Shown here in pieces: positions 1 through 8,386 of a stretch of DNA of 28,038 bases. This DNA comes from Faecalitalea sp. UBA4312 (GTDB lineage: Bacteria > Bacillota_I > Bacilli_A > Erysipelotrichales > Erysipelotrichaceae): assembly GCA_002394635.1 (NCBI GenBank), contig DGUK01000034.1, forward strand, positions 1 through 28,038, written 5' to 3'. Under the pieces are notes generated by a model that was given only the letters and a program-made list of their open reading frames with translations, had not been told where the DNA came from and did no database searches. Both the position numbers and the translations under genes were made by a program. Positions within the stretch are counted from its first letter, which is position 1; each line of letters begins with the position of its first letter.

Positions 1-11
1 CAGGTGAGAAT

Positions 12-785
12 ATGTGTGAACTTTTTGGGTATACAGGAAAAACGAGCAGAGTCTTAAATGCGGAATTGAAAACCTTTTTTTCACATTCTGTACATCATCC
101 GGATGGATGGGGCCTTACGCTTATGGATAGAAAACCATATGAGATGCATAAGGAAGCTGTATCTGCTTTTAAAAGCGATACACTGCAATCACGGCTGCAA
201 TCACCGATCCGGGCAAAGAATGCTCTGGCCCATATCCGGCTGGCTACAATCGGGACCGATGAATATGAAAACACCCATCCATTCAGTGGCTGTGATAGCA
301 GCGGGCGCTTCTGGGTGTTGATCCACAATGGAACCATTTTTGAAAGTGATGTGCTTCATCCCTATTTATTTACCCAAACAGGCTCCACAGACAGTGAACG
401 AGTATTTCTTTATCTTCTGGATCAGATGAATGATGCAATCCGAAGAAAAGAGCGACCACTAACAGATAGAGAGCGGTTTGCGATTGTCGACCGGATCGTC
501 AAAGAACTGTCCTTTAAGAATAAGCTGAATCTGATTATATATGATGGACAATTCATGTATGTACATACCAATTATAAGGCTTCGCTATACGCAAGGCAGA
601 CAGAGGATGGCATCCTGTTTGCGACAACTCCTTTGACTGCCGAAGGATGGAAGCCCTTAGAGATCAATACATTGTCTGTGTATAGACAAGGCCAAAAAGT
701 ATACCAGGGGTTGGCTCATGACTATGCGTATATACCGGATGACAAAAGTATTCAGGCTTTGTATCTGGCGTATGCCGGTTTGTAG
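12..785 (+). CDS. Class II glutamine amidotransferase (YafJ/EgtC-like)
   Basis: This 257-residue protein is a stand-alone Ntn-type class II glutamine amidotransferase domain. The catalytic cysteine is Cys2, exposed when Met1 is removed (MCELFGYTG). Family motifs follow in order: HPDGWG near residue 29, HIRLAT near 74, NTHPF near 88 and HNGT near 105. The family hydrolyses a gamma-glutamyl amide bond; relatives include YafJ and EgtC, which removes glutamate from a gamma-glutamyl sulfur intermediate in ergothioneine synthesis. There is no synthase domain, so the ammonia acceptor or the true gamma-glutamyl substrate is unknown. The start has a good ribosome site (AGGTGAGA, 2 bases before ATG). 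The stop is 9 bases before the next gene, a gamma-glutamyl ligase, which suggests one operon. I am confident of the family; the EgtC-like role is inference from neighbours. Confidence 0.9.
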   Translation: MCELFGYTGKTSRVLNAELKTFFSHSVHHPDGWGLTLMDRKPYEMHKEAVSAFKSDTLQSRLQSPIRAKNALAHIRLATIGTDEYENTHPFSGCDSSGRFWVLIHNGTIFESDVLHPYLFTQTGSTDSERVFLYLLDQMNDAIRRKERPLTDRERFAIVDRIVKELSFKNKLNLIIYDGQFMYVHTNYKASLYARQTEDGILFATTPLTAEGWKPLEINTLSVYRQGQKVYQGLAHDYAYIPDDKSIQALYLAYAGL

Positions 786-794
786 GAGGGTTTT

Positions 795-2171
795 ATGAAC
801 GAACAGATCCGTACCATGATCCATCATAAATACATAGAACCGACAGAAAAGAAAAGAGAAATGTGTATCGGTGTCGAAGTCGAATTGCCCATCGTCAATC
901 TGCAAGGGAAGGCAACCGATCATACTGTCTGTCAAAAGGTTTTTTTAAAAGCCATTCGTCATTTTGGATTTGAACCGGTAAAATATGATTTTCATCATCG
1001 ATGCCATGAAGCGGTCCATAAAGAAACAGGGGACATTTTTTCCTTTGATTGTTCCTTTCAGAACTTTGAAATCTCCTTTGGAAAAGAAAGGCGTCTGCAG
1101 GATGTTGATTACAGATTTCATCAATATCTGGCGTATTGGAATAAGGAATTATCTATAACCGGGCATATCATTACCGGGATGGGGGTACAACCATATTATA
1201 ATCAATGCTCGAAACAGTATATTCCAAACAAGCGCTACCAGATGTTGGAAGGGTATTTAAAAAAGAGCACCTTGTGGAAAAAAGAAGGAGGCTTTCATCC
1301 ATACCCGGCGTTTGGAACTTTTACCAGTTCGACTCAGATGCAGCTGGATGTGCAGCAGGATCAGCTGATCCGTACTTTGAAGGTATTTTCTTTGTTGGAA
1401 CCGGTAAAATCCTTGTTGTTTTCGAATTCTGTGATGCAGCAGGAGCCGGATTATCTCTGTGCCAGAGATATGTTATGGGAATTCAGTACCCATGGAATCA
1501 ATCCTCGTAATGTCGGTATGTACGATACAGTGCCTAAAAGCATCGAGGAAATGATCGGCTATATTGCGTATACGAGTATTTTCTGTACAGAAAGAGATGG
1601 AAAATATGTGTTCTTTCATCCGATCCCGATTGCCGAATACTTCGCGAAAAAGAGAATTGAAGCAGAATTCTACCAAGATGGTCATTATGTTCCTGTTCTC
1701 ATAGAGCCACAATGGGAGGATCTGAACTATTTGCGGACGTATAAGTTTCTTGATCTTACCGCCCGGGGAACCATTGAATATCGCAGTTTATGCACACAGC
1801 CCTTGAAGGAAACCTTTGGCGGAATTGCCCTGCAGCTGGGGCTGGCTGAAAATCTGTATGCGTTGGAGAGGTTATTTCATGAAGATACCATCTTGTATCA
1901 TCATGGATTCAGCGCTCAGGAGTTAAGAAAGATGTTTAATGTGGGGTACATTCCGGATCTGATCGATCGGAACGCTCTGATAGAACAGATCCTGGATATC
2001 GTCCGGTTATCCGAAGAGGGTTTACGGAAAAGAGGATATGGAGAAGAAAAATATCTGGGTCCGGTCTTTGATCGTGCGCTGCGTCTGTCTTCGGCTGCCA
2101 AGGATATGAAAGAATATCTTGCCAAGGGCCGGCATCTCAACGAGGTGATCCGGGAATATGCGGAGTTATAA
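795..2171 (+). CDS. GCS2-family glutamate-cysteine ligase-like protein (EgtA-like)
   Basis: The 458-residue product resembles the GCS2/EgtA/plant-type gamma-glutamyl-cysteine ligases, which use ATP to join the gamma-carboxyl of glutamate to an amine, usually that of cysteine. Visible hallmarks are GVEVELP at residues 26-32 (the acidic metal-binding strand), HPYPAFGTFTSSTQMQLDV at 168-186, and TARGTIEYRSLCTQP at 322-336. Its length fits the family. GGAGG sits 6 bases before the start codon, and the gene begins 9 bases after the amidotransferase. The next gene is a second, different type of glutamate-cysteine ligase, so this one may use another acceptor amine. Having both classes side by side is unusual. 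Family assignment is good; the acceptor substrate cannot be read from the sequence. Confidence 0.85.
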   Translation: MNEQIRTMIHHKYIEPTEKKREMCIGVEVELPIVNLQGKATDHTVCQKVFLKAIRHFGFEPVKYDFHHRCHEAVHKETGDIFSFDCSFQNFEISFGKERRLQDVDYRFHQYLAYWNKELSITGHIITGMGVQPYYNQCSKQYIPNKRYQMLEGYLKKSTLWKKEGGFHPYPAFGTFTSSTQMQLDVQQDQLIRTLKVFSLLEPVKSLLFSNSVMQQEPDYLCARDMLWEFSTHGINPRNVGMYDTVPKSIEEMIGYIAYTSIFCTERDGKYVFFHPIPIAEYFAKKRIEAEFYQDGHYVPVLIEPQWEDLNYLRTYKFLDLTARGTIEYRSLCTQPLKETFGGIALQLGLAENLYALERLFHEDTILYHHGFSAQELRKMFNVGYIPDLIDRNALIEQILDIVRLSEEGLRKRGYGEEKYLGPVFDRALRLSSAAKDMKEYLAKGRHLNEVIREYAEL

Positions 2172-2181
2172 GGAGAGTTTT

Positions 2182-3447
2182 ATGCTTCATTTTAATGAAC
2201 CAAGTGTACGAAAAAGACTGATGGAAGGAAATGTCGGCTTGGAAAAGGAAAGTCTGCGTGTCAACGAAGAGGGTCACTTTTCCCATAGGAGGCATCCTTT
2301 TACCAATGATGAAAATATTGTTCGTGATTTCTGTGAAAATCAGGTAGAAATCAATACCGGTGTATTCTCCGGCATCGATGCGGCACTGCAGGAGCTGGAA
2401 CGTCACCAGAAACGTGTCAATAAAACCTTGGCGGCATTGCCGGACAGGGAATATTTGTGGCCCTTTTCCAATCCTCCTTTTATCGAAGGGGAGCACGATA
2501 TTCCTGTGGCCCGGTTTCCGGCTTCCTTGAACAATAAAACAGAATATCGGAATTACTTGGCTAAGGTGTATGGCAAGTACAAGATGACCTTCAGTGGGAT
2601 CCATGTGAATTATTCGCTGTCGGAAGATTTGCTGCGGGCAGATTTTGCCTGTGCAGAGGAAACGGATTTTATGAAGTACCGGAATCAGCTGTATTTGTCT
2701 CTGACCAGAAATCTGATCAACAACGGTTGGATCGTAACGGTATTACTGGCAGCTTCGCCTGTTTTGGATGGCTCTTTTTTGCGACAGGGCATGCAGGGAC
2801 AAACGGATTTTTCAGGCATGTCCTCCGTTCGCTGCAGCGAAATGGGGTACTGGAATCATTTTGTTCCGGTATTGAATTATGAGACTTTACCGGATTATGT
2901 CGAAAGCATCCGCAAGTACATTGACGATGGATGGATTTCTGCGCAGAGCGAACTGTATTATCCGATCCGTATCAAGTCGCAAGGAGTCAACGATCTGAAT
3001 GTACTGCTGGAAAAAGGAGTGGATCATATTGAAGTGCGTAATGTGGATCTGAATCCGTATGCGTATGCCGGTATTCAACGGCAGGATCTGCGGTTTATCC
3101 AACTGCTTTTGATCTATGATGCCTGCATCGAACCCATCGATATGAATGCTGGGCAACAGATCCATGCGATGCGCAATTTTAAAAATGCGGCTCATTTTGA
3201 TATCGATACTGCATCCTTGATGCAAGTGGATGGAACGGTCTGCAGTGTCCGTAAAGCTTCCCTGGCCCTTTTAAACGATATGAAAGAGTTTTATGGAAAG
3301 CTGGATATCGATGTCGACGATGTTCTTGATCAACAGATCAAAAAGCTGACAGATCCTTCTTGTCGCTATGCGCAACAAGTCATGGATCAATTCGGGCATG
3401 GATTTGTGGAAAAAGGAATGGAATTTGTACAAGCCCGCTATGAATGA
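2182..3447 (+). CDS. gshA: Glutamate-cysteine ligase, GshAB N-terminal type
   Basis: The 421-residue protein matches the ligase half of bifunctional GshAB from Gram-positives: GLEKESLRV at residues 19-27, FSGIHVNYSL at 137-146, the YYPIRIKSQG stretch near 265, and HIEVRNVDLNPY near 280-292. The family makes gamma-glutamylcysteine from glutamate, cysteine and ATP in the cytoplasm. The protein stops before the ATP-grasp glutathione synthetase half, and no separate gshB is visible, so the end product may be gamma-glutamylcysteine itself. I chose the ATG at 2182 because AAGGAGAG lies just upstream. An in-frame ATG at 2158 would overlap the previous gene and has no ribosome site. Its stop is followed by a hairpin at 3451-3474, closing a probable three-gene operon. 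Confidence 0.9.
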   Translation: MLHFNEPSVRKRLMEGNVGLEKESLRVNEEGHFSHRRHPFTNDENIVRDFCENQVEINTGVFSGIDAALQELERHQKRVNKTLAALPDREYLWPFSNPPFIEGEHDIPVARFPASLNNKTEYRNYLAKVYGKYKMTFSGIHVNYSLSEDLLRADFACAEETDFMKYRNQLYLSLTRNLINNGWIVTVLLAASPVLDGSFLRQGMQGQTDFSGMSSVRCSEMGYWNHFVPVLNYETLPDYVESIRKYIDDGWISAQSELYYPIRIKSQGVNDLNVLLEKGVDHIEVRNVDLNPYAYAGIQRQDLRFIQLLLIYDACIEPIDMNAGQQIHAMRNFKNAAHFDIDTASLMQVDGTVCSVRKASLALLNDMKEFYGKLDIDVDDVLDQQIKKLTDPSCRYAQQVMDQFGHGFVEKGMEFVQARYE

Positions 3448-3450
3448 GAG

Positions 3451-3478
3451 AAGCTTTGTGGAAACACAAGGCTTTTAT
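3451..3478 (+). terminator. Terminator after gshA
   Basis: AAGCTTTGTG and CACAAGGCTT pair (one G-U) around a GAAA loop, followed by TTATAG. The T tract is weak. It begins 3 bases after the gshA stop. Confidence 0.5.
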
Positions 3479-3506
3479 AGTGTAAAATAGTAAAAAACAG
3501 GAGACG

Positions 3507-3629
3507 ATGCTTATGCAGTTTAAACGAATGCTCTACTTTCTGGCTTTTGGGATCGTTGTCAGTGCTTGTTATTTAGCGAACGCGGCTGTATCGGATGATT
3601 CCGATCAGAAAAAAGAGGATAAAGAATAA
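3507..3629 (+). CDS. Small lipoprotein-like peptide, 40 residues
   Basis: A 40-codon frame begins ATG CTT ATG and ends with a TAA just before a terminator. It encodes a basic start (MLMQFKR), a hydrophobic run to VVSAC at residues 17-21 that fits a lipobox with Cys21 as the lipidated residue, and a short charged tail rich in Asp, Lys and Glu. AGGAGA lies 4 bases before the first ATG. Flanking terminators on both sides (3451-3474 and 3635-3661) make it a monocistronic unit. I do not recognise a family. If the lipobox is used, the mature lipopeptide would have only 20 residues after processing. The signal, ribosome site and closely placed terminator argue that it is real. Confidence 0.6.
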   Translation: MLMQFKRMLYFLAFGIVVSACYLANAAVSDDSDQKKEDKE

Positions 3630-3634
3630 GCGGA

Positions 3635-3664
3635 AAAAGCCTTGCCGGTCGCAGGGCTTTTCTC
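3635..3664 (+). terminator. Terminator after the small lipoprotein peptide
   Basis: AAAAGCCTTGC (3635-3645) pairs with GCAGGGCTTTT (3651-3661), one G-U, loop CGGTC, ending in TTTT. It begins 5 bases after the peptide's stop codon. Confidence 0.7.
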
Positions 3665-3687
3665 ATTGAACAAGGAAGGAGAGACCG

Positions 3688-4590
3688 ATGTTAAAGGTGA
3701 CATTATTAGGTTGTGGTGGGGTCATGCCGACCAAAGATCGTTTTTTAACAGCTCTCTATATACAGTATCAAGGACATACCATCCTGATCGACTGTGGAGA
3801 AGGTACCCAGATGGCCATAGCGAAGGCCGGTCTTTCCCTCTATGCGATCGATTGTATCTGCTTGACCCACTTTCATGGAGATCATATTCTTGGCTTGCCG
3901 GGCTTATTGATGAGCATGTCCATGAATCAAAGACAAGACCCTTTGGTCATCACTGGTCCAAAAGGAGTCCGTCAGGTCGTAGAGACGCTCTGCCGGTATT
4001 CGATGATCACTTTTCCGCTTCGCTATGTAGAAGTGTATGACTGGAGCGTTGCCTGGCAGATGGAACAGCTGACGATTACAGCGGTGGAGCTTGAACATAA
4101 CGTACCATGCTTCGGATATCGCTTCGATCTGAATAGAAAGCCAAGGTTTGACAAAGAGATGGCCGAGGCCCTAAAGATTCCGATAATATACTGGAGCCGG
4201 CTTCAAGATGGAGAGATCATCCATGATCAGAATGTAACCTGGTATCCGGAGGATGTAACCGGTCCGTATAGAAAGGGATTGTCCCTTGTCTATGCGACCG
4301 ATACCCGCCCTACACAGCGTTTAAAAGAACGAATCAAAGAAGTGGACCTGTTGATCGGAGAGGGTATGTATGAAGACGATACTTCTATGGCAGTCGAACG
4401 TTGTCACAGCACGGCGATGGAAACGGTCTGGATGGCCAGACAAGCGGATGTCCGCATGGTATGGCTGACACATTATTCACCATCCTATACCGATCCACAG
4501 GCATCCTTGCCTCGTTTACGTGCGGTATTTGAAAATGTACAGCTGGGAACCAATGGAAAAACCATGGATCTTACTTTTACGGAGGACTAA
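3688..4590 (+). CDS. rnz: Ribonuclease Z (tRNA 3'-processing endonuclease)
   Basis: This 300-residue metallo-beta-lactamase-fold protein matches RNase Z, which cuts the 3' trailer from tRNA precursors using two zinc ions. The metal-binding motif THFHGDHILGLPG lies at residues 60-72 (His61, His63, Asp65, His66). Further metal ligands are expected in LEHNVPCFGYRF near 137, in YATDTRPT near 210 and in WLTHYSPSY near 262. The N-terminal LLGCGGVMPTKDR strand is typical. Length is normal for the bacterial short form. AGGAAGGAGAG provides a strong ribosome site. It follows a terminator and is trailed at 2 bases by the esterase gene, so these two are likely co-transcribed. Confidence 0.9.
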   Translation: MLKVTLLGCGGVMPTKDRFLTALYIQYQGHTILIDCGEGTQMAIAKAGLSLYAIDCICLTHFHGDHILGLPGLLMSMSMNQRQDPLVITGPKGVRQVVETLCRYSMITFPLRYVEVYDWSVAWQMEQLTITAVELEHNVPCFGYRFDLNRKPRFDKEMAEALKIPIIYWSRLQDGEIIHDQNVTWYPEDVTGPYRKGLSLVYATDTRPTQRLKERIKEVDLLIGEGMYEDDTSMAVERCHSTAMETVWMARQADVRMVWLTHYSPSYTDPQASLPRLRAVFENVQLGTNGKTMDLTFTED

Positions 4591-4592
4591 AA

Positions 4593-5444
4593 ATGTATCA
4601 GCAGATACGTCAACAATTTGCTCAGTCGGATGCCCGCCGGGATACCGGAGTCATAGAACCCGAAGATGTCATAAAATATAAAAATATACGTTATGCTTCT
4701 CATCCGGTATGGGGACTGCTGGATGTATACCGGCCAAAAGACAGCACCGGCATATGTCCGGTCATCCTCAGTGTTCATGGAGGCGGCTGGGTCTACGGCG
4801 ATAAAGATCTGTATCGCTTCTATTGTATGTCTTTGGCTCGCCAAGGATTTGCGGTTGTCAATTATTCGTATCGACTGGCTCCGGAATATCGTTTTCCCGC
4901 CAGTCTGGAGGATACGAATACAGTATGCACGTGGATCATGGAGCACGCTCGGGAATATGGATTGGATCTTGGTCATATCTTTGCGGTAGGCGACAGTGCC
5001 GGGGCACACATCCTCTCACTATACACCTCTGTTTTAACCAATCCGTCATATGCAGCCGAGTACAGCTTCCGGCCACCAAAGGGGTTTCAGCTGCAGGCAG
5101 TCGCATTCAATTGCGGCGCTTACAGGCTAAAGCAGGATGATCCTATGGGATCGCTTATCAAAGAGATATTGCCCGAAGGAAAAGGAATGGATCGGATCCA
5201 ATGTCTGCCCCATATTACCGAAGCGTATCCACCGGTATTTGTGATGACATGTAATGGTGATTTTTTAAAAGAGCAATCACTTTGGCTGATCGATACATTC
5301 GAGGAAAAGGGTGTAGACTATCGATATCGTTATTTTGATCCCCCGCAGAAAACATTAGGGCATGTGTTCCACTTAAATATGAAAACGAAAGAAGCAGCAA
5401 GCTGTAATGAAGAGCAATGCGCTTTTTTTAAAGAATTTTTATGA
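4593..5444 (+). CDS. Alpha/beta hydrolase, HSL-type esterase/lipase
   Basis: The 283-residue protein carries the hormone-sensitive-lipase-type signature: oxyanion-hole motif HGGGW at residues 62-66, YRLAPE at 93-98, and nucleophile elbow GDSAG at 133-137 with Ser135. A late TLGHVFH supplies the likely catalytic histidine, with an acidic residue expected shortly before it. The family hydrolyses short-chain acyl esters; there is no signal peptide, so it acts in the cytoplasm. Its start is 2 bases after rnz. Its stop overlaps the MATE transporter start in an ATGA arrangement, which suggests translational coupling. A link to export or detoxification of an acylated small molecule is only inference. 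Confidence 0.85.
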   Translation: MYQQIRQQFAQSDARRDTGVIEPEDVIKYKNIRYASHPVWGLLDVYRPKDSTGICPVILSVHGGGWVYGDKDLYRFYCMSLARQGFAVVNYSYRLAPEYRFPASLEDTNTVCTWIMEHAREYGLDLGHIFAVGDSAGAHILSLYTSVLTNPSYAAEYSFRPPKGFQLQAVAFNCGAYRLKQDDPMGSLIKEILPEGKGMDRIQCLPHITEAYPPVFVMTCNGDFLKEQSLWLIDTFEEKGVDYRYRYFDPPQKTLGHVFHLNMKTKEAASCNEEQCAFFKEFL

Positions 5445-6835
5445 ATGGTTTAGTTGAAATCAAGAAAGAAGGAATCACTTTGAAGGAAATTAAGAAGGAT
5501 GATCAGAGAATTTATGTGATGGCTCAGGAAAAGCCCTCTTTAGCTGTGGTAAAAATGGGTGTTCCGATTGCCTTTGGTATGTTGTTTATGGTGGCTTATA
5601 ATCTGGTGGACACATTTTTTATTGGTTTGTTACACGATGATTATCAACTGGCCGCTTCGAATTTATCATATCCGGTATTGATGGTGATGATAGCCCTGTC
5701 CGGTATTGTCGGCAATGGCGGTGCTTCCTATATTGCTCGTTGTATGGGAGCCGATGATCCGGTAAAAGCCAACAAAACATTGATGCATGGATTTGAGATG
5801 ATCCTTTTCGGCAGTCTTTTGTTCACAATTCCCGGTTTGATCCTGCTGAAACCGCTGGTGACCCTATTGGGTGCTAAAGCCGATACATTTACATATACCA
5901 GTCAATATACTTCCATATTGCTGGCAGGCTCCTTCTTTACCATGGGGAATTATGCCTTTGGACAATTGTTGCGCAGTGAAGGTTCTGTCATGTATGCGAC
6001 CATCGGGATGATTTTGGGAACAGTGGCCAATATTCTGCTAGATCCTCTTTTTATCTTTACCTTTGGTCTGGAAATTCGCGGGGCTGCTATTGCGACGGTA
6101 TTGGGAAACATCTTAAGCGTTCTGTTTTTTTTGTGGGTCTACGGCTCCGGTCGTTCTCTACTGCACCCAAAGAAACAGTATATTGGTTTTGATCTGTCTA
6201 TTTTCAAGGAGATCATGCTGGTGGGGATCCCCCATACACTGGAGCAATTTTTAAGTACCGCCTCCATCCTGGTATTGAACAATCTGGCTGCCTTATATGG
6301 CGGATTGACCGTGGCTGCCATGGGCATCTCCAGTAAGATCATGAGCTTTGGAAACTACATCTATCAGGGAATGGCCGCCGGCTGTCAGCCTTTGATGGGA
6401 TATAATTACGGGGCGGAAAACTACCGGCGTATGCGGGCACTGATCCGCTCCGGTATCGTGATCACGACGATGATCGAGCTGGTGATCATGCTGCTTTATG
6501 CATTTTTTGCTCCTTGGTTGATTGCTCTTTTCAGTGCCAATGAACAAGTCATTAAAATCGGTACACAAACGCTGCGCGCGGCGATGCTGATCCTTCCTTT
6601 TGTCGGGACCACATCGATCGTCCGCAATGTGTACAATGCCATCGGAAAACCCATGTACGCCTTTACGATCACCATTGTCCGGCAATTATTATTGTATATT
6701 CCCTTCTTGCTCTTATTTAACAAGCTGTGGGGTTATAAAGGATTGATCCATGCCCAGCCGGTAGAAGAGTGCCTTTGTGTCATTTTTGCGGTTTTATTAT
6801 TGAAGTGGAGCTTGGCTCAAATGGAGAAATCATGA
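5441..6835 (+). CDS. MATE-family efflux transporter
   Basis: The 464-residue polytopic membrane protein has the twelve-helix MATE layout with two similar halves: GVPIAFGMLFMVAYNLVDTFFIG near residues 40-62 in the first half and GIPHTLEQFLSTASILVLNN in the second. MATE proteins export cationic drugs or metabolites using Na+ or H+ gradients. About 35 charged residues precede the first helix. The ATG at 5441 overlaps the esterase stop (ATGA). A TTG at about 5479 with AGAAAGGAAT-like spacing upstream is an alternative start that would shorten this tail. The drug or metabolite carried cannot be told. Confidence 0.9.
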   Translation: MNGLVEIKKEGITLKEIKKDDQRIYVMAQEKPSLAVVKMGVPIAFGMLFMVAYNLVDTFFIGLLHDDYQLAASNLSYPVLMVMIALSGIVGNGGASYIARCMGADDPVKANKTLMHGFEMILFGSLLFTIPGLILLKPLVTLLGAKADTFTYTSQYTSILLAGSFFTMGNYAFGQLLRSEGSVMYATIGMILGTVANILLDPLFIFTFGLEIRGAAIATVLGNILSVLFFLWVYGSGRSLLHPKKQYIGFDLSIFKEIMLVGIPHTLEQFLSTASILVLNNLAALYGGLTVAAMGISSKIMSFGNYIYQGMAAGCQPLMGYNYGAENYRRMRALIRSGIVITTMIELVIMLLYAFFAPWLIALFSANEQVIKIGTQTLRAAMLILPFVGTTSIVRNVYNAIGKPMYAFTITIVRQLLLYIPFLLLFNKLWGYKGLIHAQPVEECLCVIFAVLLLKWSLAQMEKS

Positions 6836-6844
6836 AAAAAATAT

Positions 6845-7117
6845 GTGTTTTATGCCACCTTGGTATCTTTGGCCTTATTCTGTCTGAATGGTTTATCTGC
6901 TTTCTGGTTTCATCGCATGATAGGAATGAGGATCATAGGAGGAGAATGGATCGGTACCTATGGACTGGGAATCGAAATGGAACAGATTTTTCCCATGGAA
7001 CCCGCTATAGGAAATGCGGGAATTTTTTATCGTATCCATTTCCATTGGCCATCTTTTTTGGTGACATGGCTTCTTGTCTTTTTGGCAGGCTGTCTCATAA
7101 AAAAACACCGTGCGTAG
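6845..7117 (+). CDS. Small membrane protein with a shifted start (A7 tract)
   Basis: A frame of 90 residues encodes a protein with a hydrophobic helix at each end (LVSLALFCLNGLSAFWF and FLVTWLLVFLAGCLI) around a central segment containing GIEMEQIFPMEPAIGNAGIF. The only in-frame start is GTG at 6845, 18 bases after the good GGAG site. That GGAG sits 6 bases before an ATG at 6832, but this ATG reads one frame off. Removing one A from the A7 tract at 6835-6841 would join the ATG to the body, giving MKKYVFYATLVSLALF, a textbook signal or anchor start and a 94-residue protein. The gene is therefore either a recent frameshift, a slippage-controlled gene or a sequencing error. The ATG overlaps the MATE stop. 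I do not recognise the family. Confidence 0.55.
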   Translation: MFYATLVSLALFCLNGLSAFWFHRMIGMRIIGGEWIGTYGLGIEMEQIFPMEPAIGNAGIFYRIHFHWPSFLVTWLLVFLAGCLIKKHRA

Positions 7118-7131
7118 GACACGGTGTTATT
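7104..7131. terminator. Shared bidirectional terminator
   Basis: AACACCGTG (7104-7112) and CACGGTGTT (7120-7128) pair perfectly around a 7-base loop. A-rich sequence on the left and T-rich sequence on the right serve both strands. The hairpin contains the stop codon of the plus-strand membrane protein, and its right arm reaches the stop of the minus-strand FemAB gene. Confidence 0.75.
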
Positions 7132-8356
7132 TATTTCGGTTTCGCAAGAAATTGTAGGCTTTCTGACTGGCATTATAAAGCAGTTTATTGACCGGAATAT
7201 CAAATTCCCCAATCAGTTCATTGATCATTGGATTGAAGTTATCCTTGAACTTGGTCAATCCATCTTTCAGATCTCCTTCAACGCCGCCCATATTGGCCCA
7301 TATGCATCCTCGATCAAAGGCCCAGCGGAAGTTTTCCACATATTCCTTATATTGTGGCATGAACTTCTTAAAACGCTCATCCATTCCTGCATACAACATT
7401 TCGCATGTATTGCCATACTGTATGCTCAGGATCCCGGCAATGGCCAGCTGTTTATCCTCATGACCGATTTCATCCAGAACTTCATTGAATTCTACCAGAT
7501 CTTTTCGGCAAGAATTTAACTGGTCTTCCAAACGGCGCTTTTTCTTCTTCGCATGTTCCGGCAGCTGTTCTAATTGTTCCAGACAATCCTTTTCCCGCAT
7601 TTTTGCATTTTCAGCCAGTTCATACACATTACACATCGCAAGCAGAATTACGGCATCATCCTGATAAGTATCCATCAACAAGTTGAAGTATTCTTTATCA
7701 CGTAGATGAACCTGCTTACGCTCTTCGGTCAGATTGACCAGGCGGCTGAACTCATCGACCAGCTCTGCATGTCCGGTAATGATTTCCACATTGCGTCGGT
7801 TTGCATCTTTGATCAGACGCTTTGTGTGCTTCGGCAGACCGGTTTCCCAGTCTTCTTTATTGTAAACATTGGCCTGAAAACGCGCCTGCACGGTATCAGC
7901 GATGTTCATGGTGAAACCATGGTGGATCGCTCCGACCTTTTGGAAGGAGTCCAGGTACATAGCACACGACGCATACCGGTTTTCATTATAGTCTTTGGTT
8001 GTATAATCATTGACATGGATTGCCGGATCAAACTTGATGAACAGGCAATGCTTTTTCTTAGCAATTTTCTTAAGCTCTGTAAAATAAAATGCCAGCAGGT
8101 CCTGATTCGTATAATCCATGATCGGTCCTCTTGGTAAATAGAACATGGTCAGACCCATCGGAAGTTTTTTGATCAAAACCAGCCCGGCAGCTACGATATC
8201 ATGATGGACATCATAGACCGCTGTATGTATATGATCCCAGTTGGACTTGACAGAAGCCCAGGAATAGCTTTGCAGAAGATTGCAATACTCATGATGTTTG
8301 ACGAAATTGTCATAGTCTTCTCTGTTAATATCTGTGGTAAAGGAATACAGACCCAT
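7127..8356 (-). CDS. FemAB-family peptidoglycan branch aminoacyltransferase
   Basis: The 409-residue protein matches the FemA/FemX/MurM family, two linked GNAT-like domains that add amino acids from aminoacyl-tRNA to the side chain of lipid-linked peptidoglycan precursor. Seen are the N-terminal DNFVKHH...LLQSYSWASVK region, LPRGPIMDY near residue 80, a lysine/glutamate-rich helical arm at about 245-300 (the tRNA-synthetase-like coiled-coil insertion) and the C-terminal FRWAFDRGCIWANMGGVEGD block. I place the start at 8356 because GGTGAG lies just upstream; an in-frame ATG four codons earlier lacks proper spacing. The gene has its own promoter (8387-8415) and ends in the shared terminator. 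The amino acid added cannot be deduced. Confidence 0.9.
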   Translation of the reverse strand: MGLYSFTTDINREDYDNFVKHHEYCNLLQSYSWASVKSNWDHIHTAVYDVHHDIVAAGLVLIKKLPMGLTMFYLPRGPIMDYTNQDLLAFYFTELKKIAKKKHCLFIKFDPAIHVNDYTTKDYNENRYASCAMYLDSFQKVGAIHHGFTMNIADTVQARFQANVYNKEDWETGLPKHTKRLIKDANRRNVEIITGHAELVDEFSRLVNLTEERKQVHLRDKEYFNLLMDTYQDDAVILLAMCNVYELAENAKMREKDCLEQLEQLPEHAKKKKRRLEDQLNSCRKDLVEFNEVLDEIGHEDKQLAIAGILSIQYGNTCEMLYAGMDERFKKFMPQYKEYVENFRWAFDRGCIWANMGGVEGDLKDGLTKFKDNFNPMINELIGEFDIPVNKLLYNASQKAYNFLRNRNK

Positions 8357-8386
8357 AATACTCACCATCCTTGTCGTACATTGTGA

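Noticed and set aside
6769..7191. Longer open frame across the small membrane protein
   Set aside because: After its first helix the composition is basic and erratic, and it runs through the terminator; only the first few codons matter as the displaced start.
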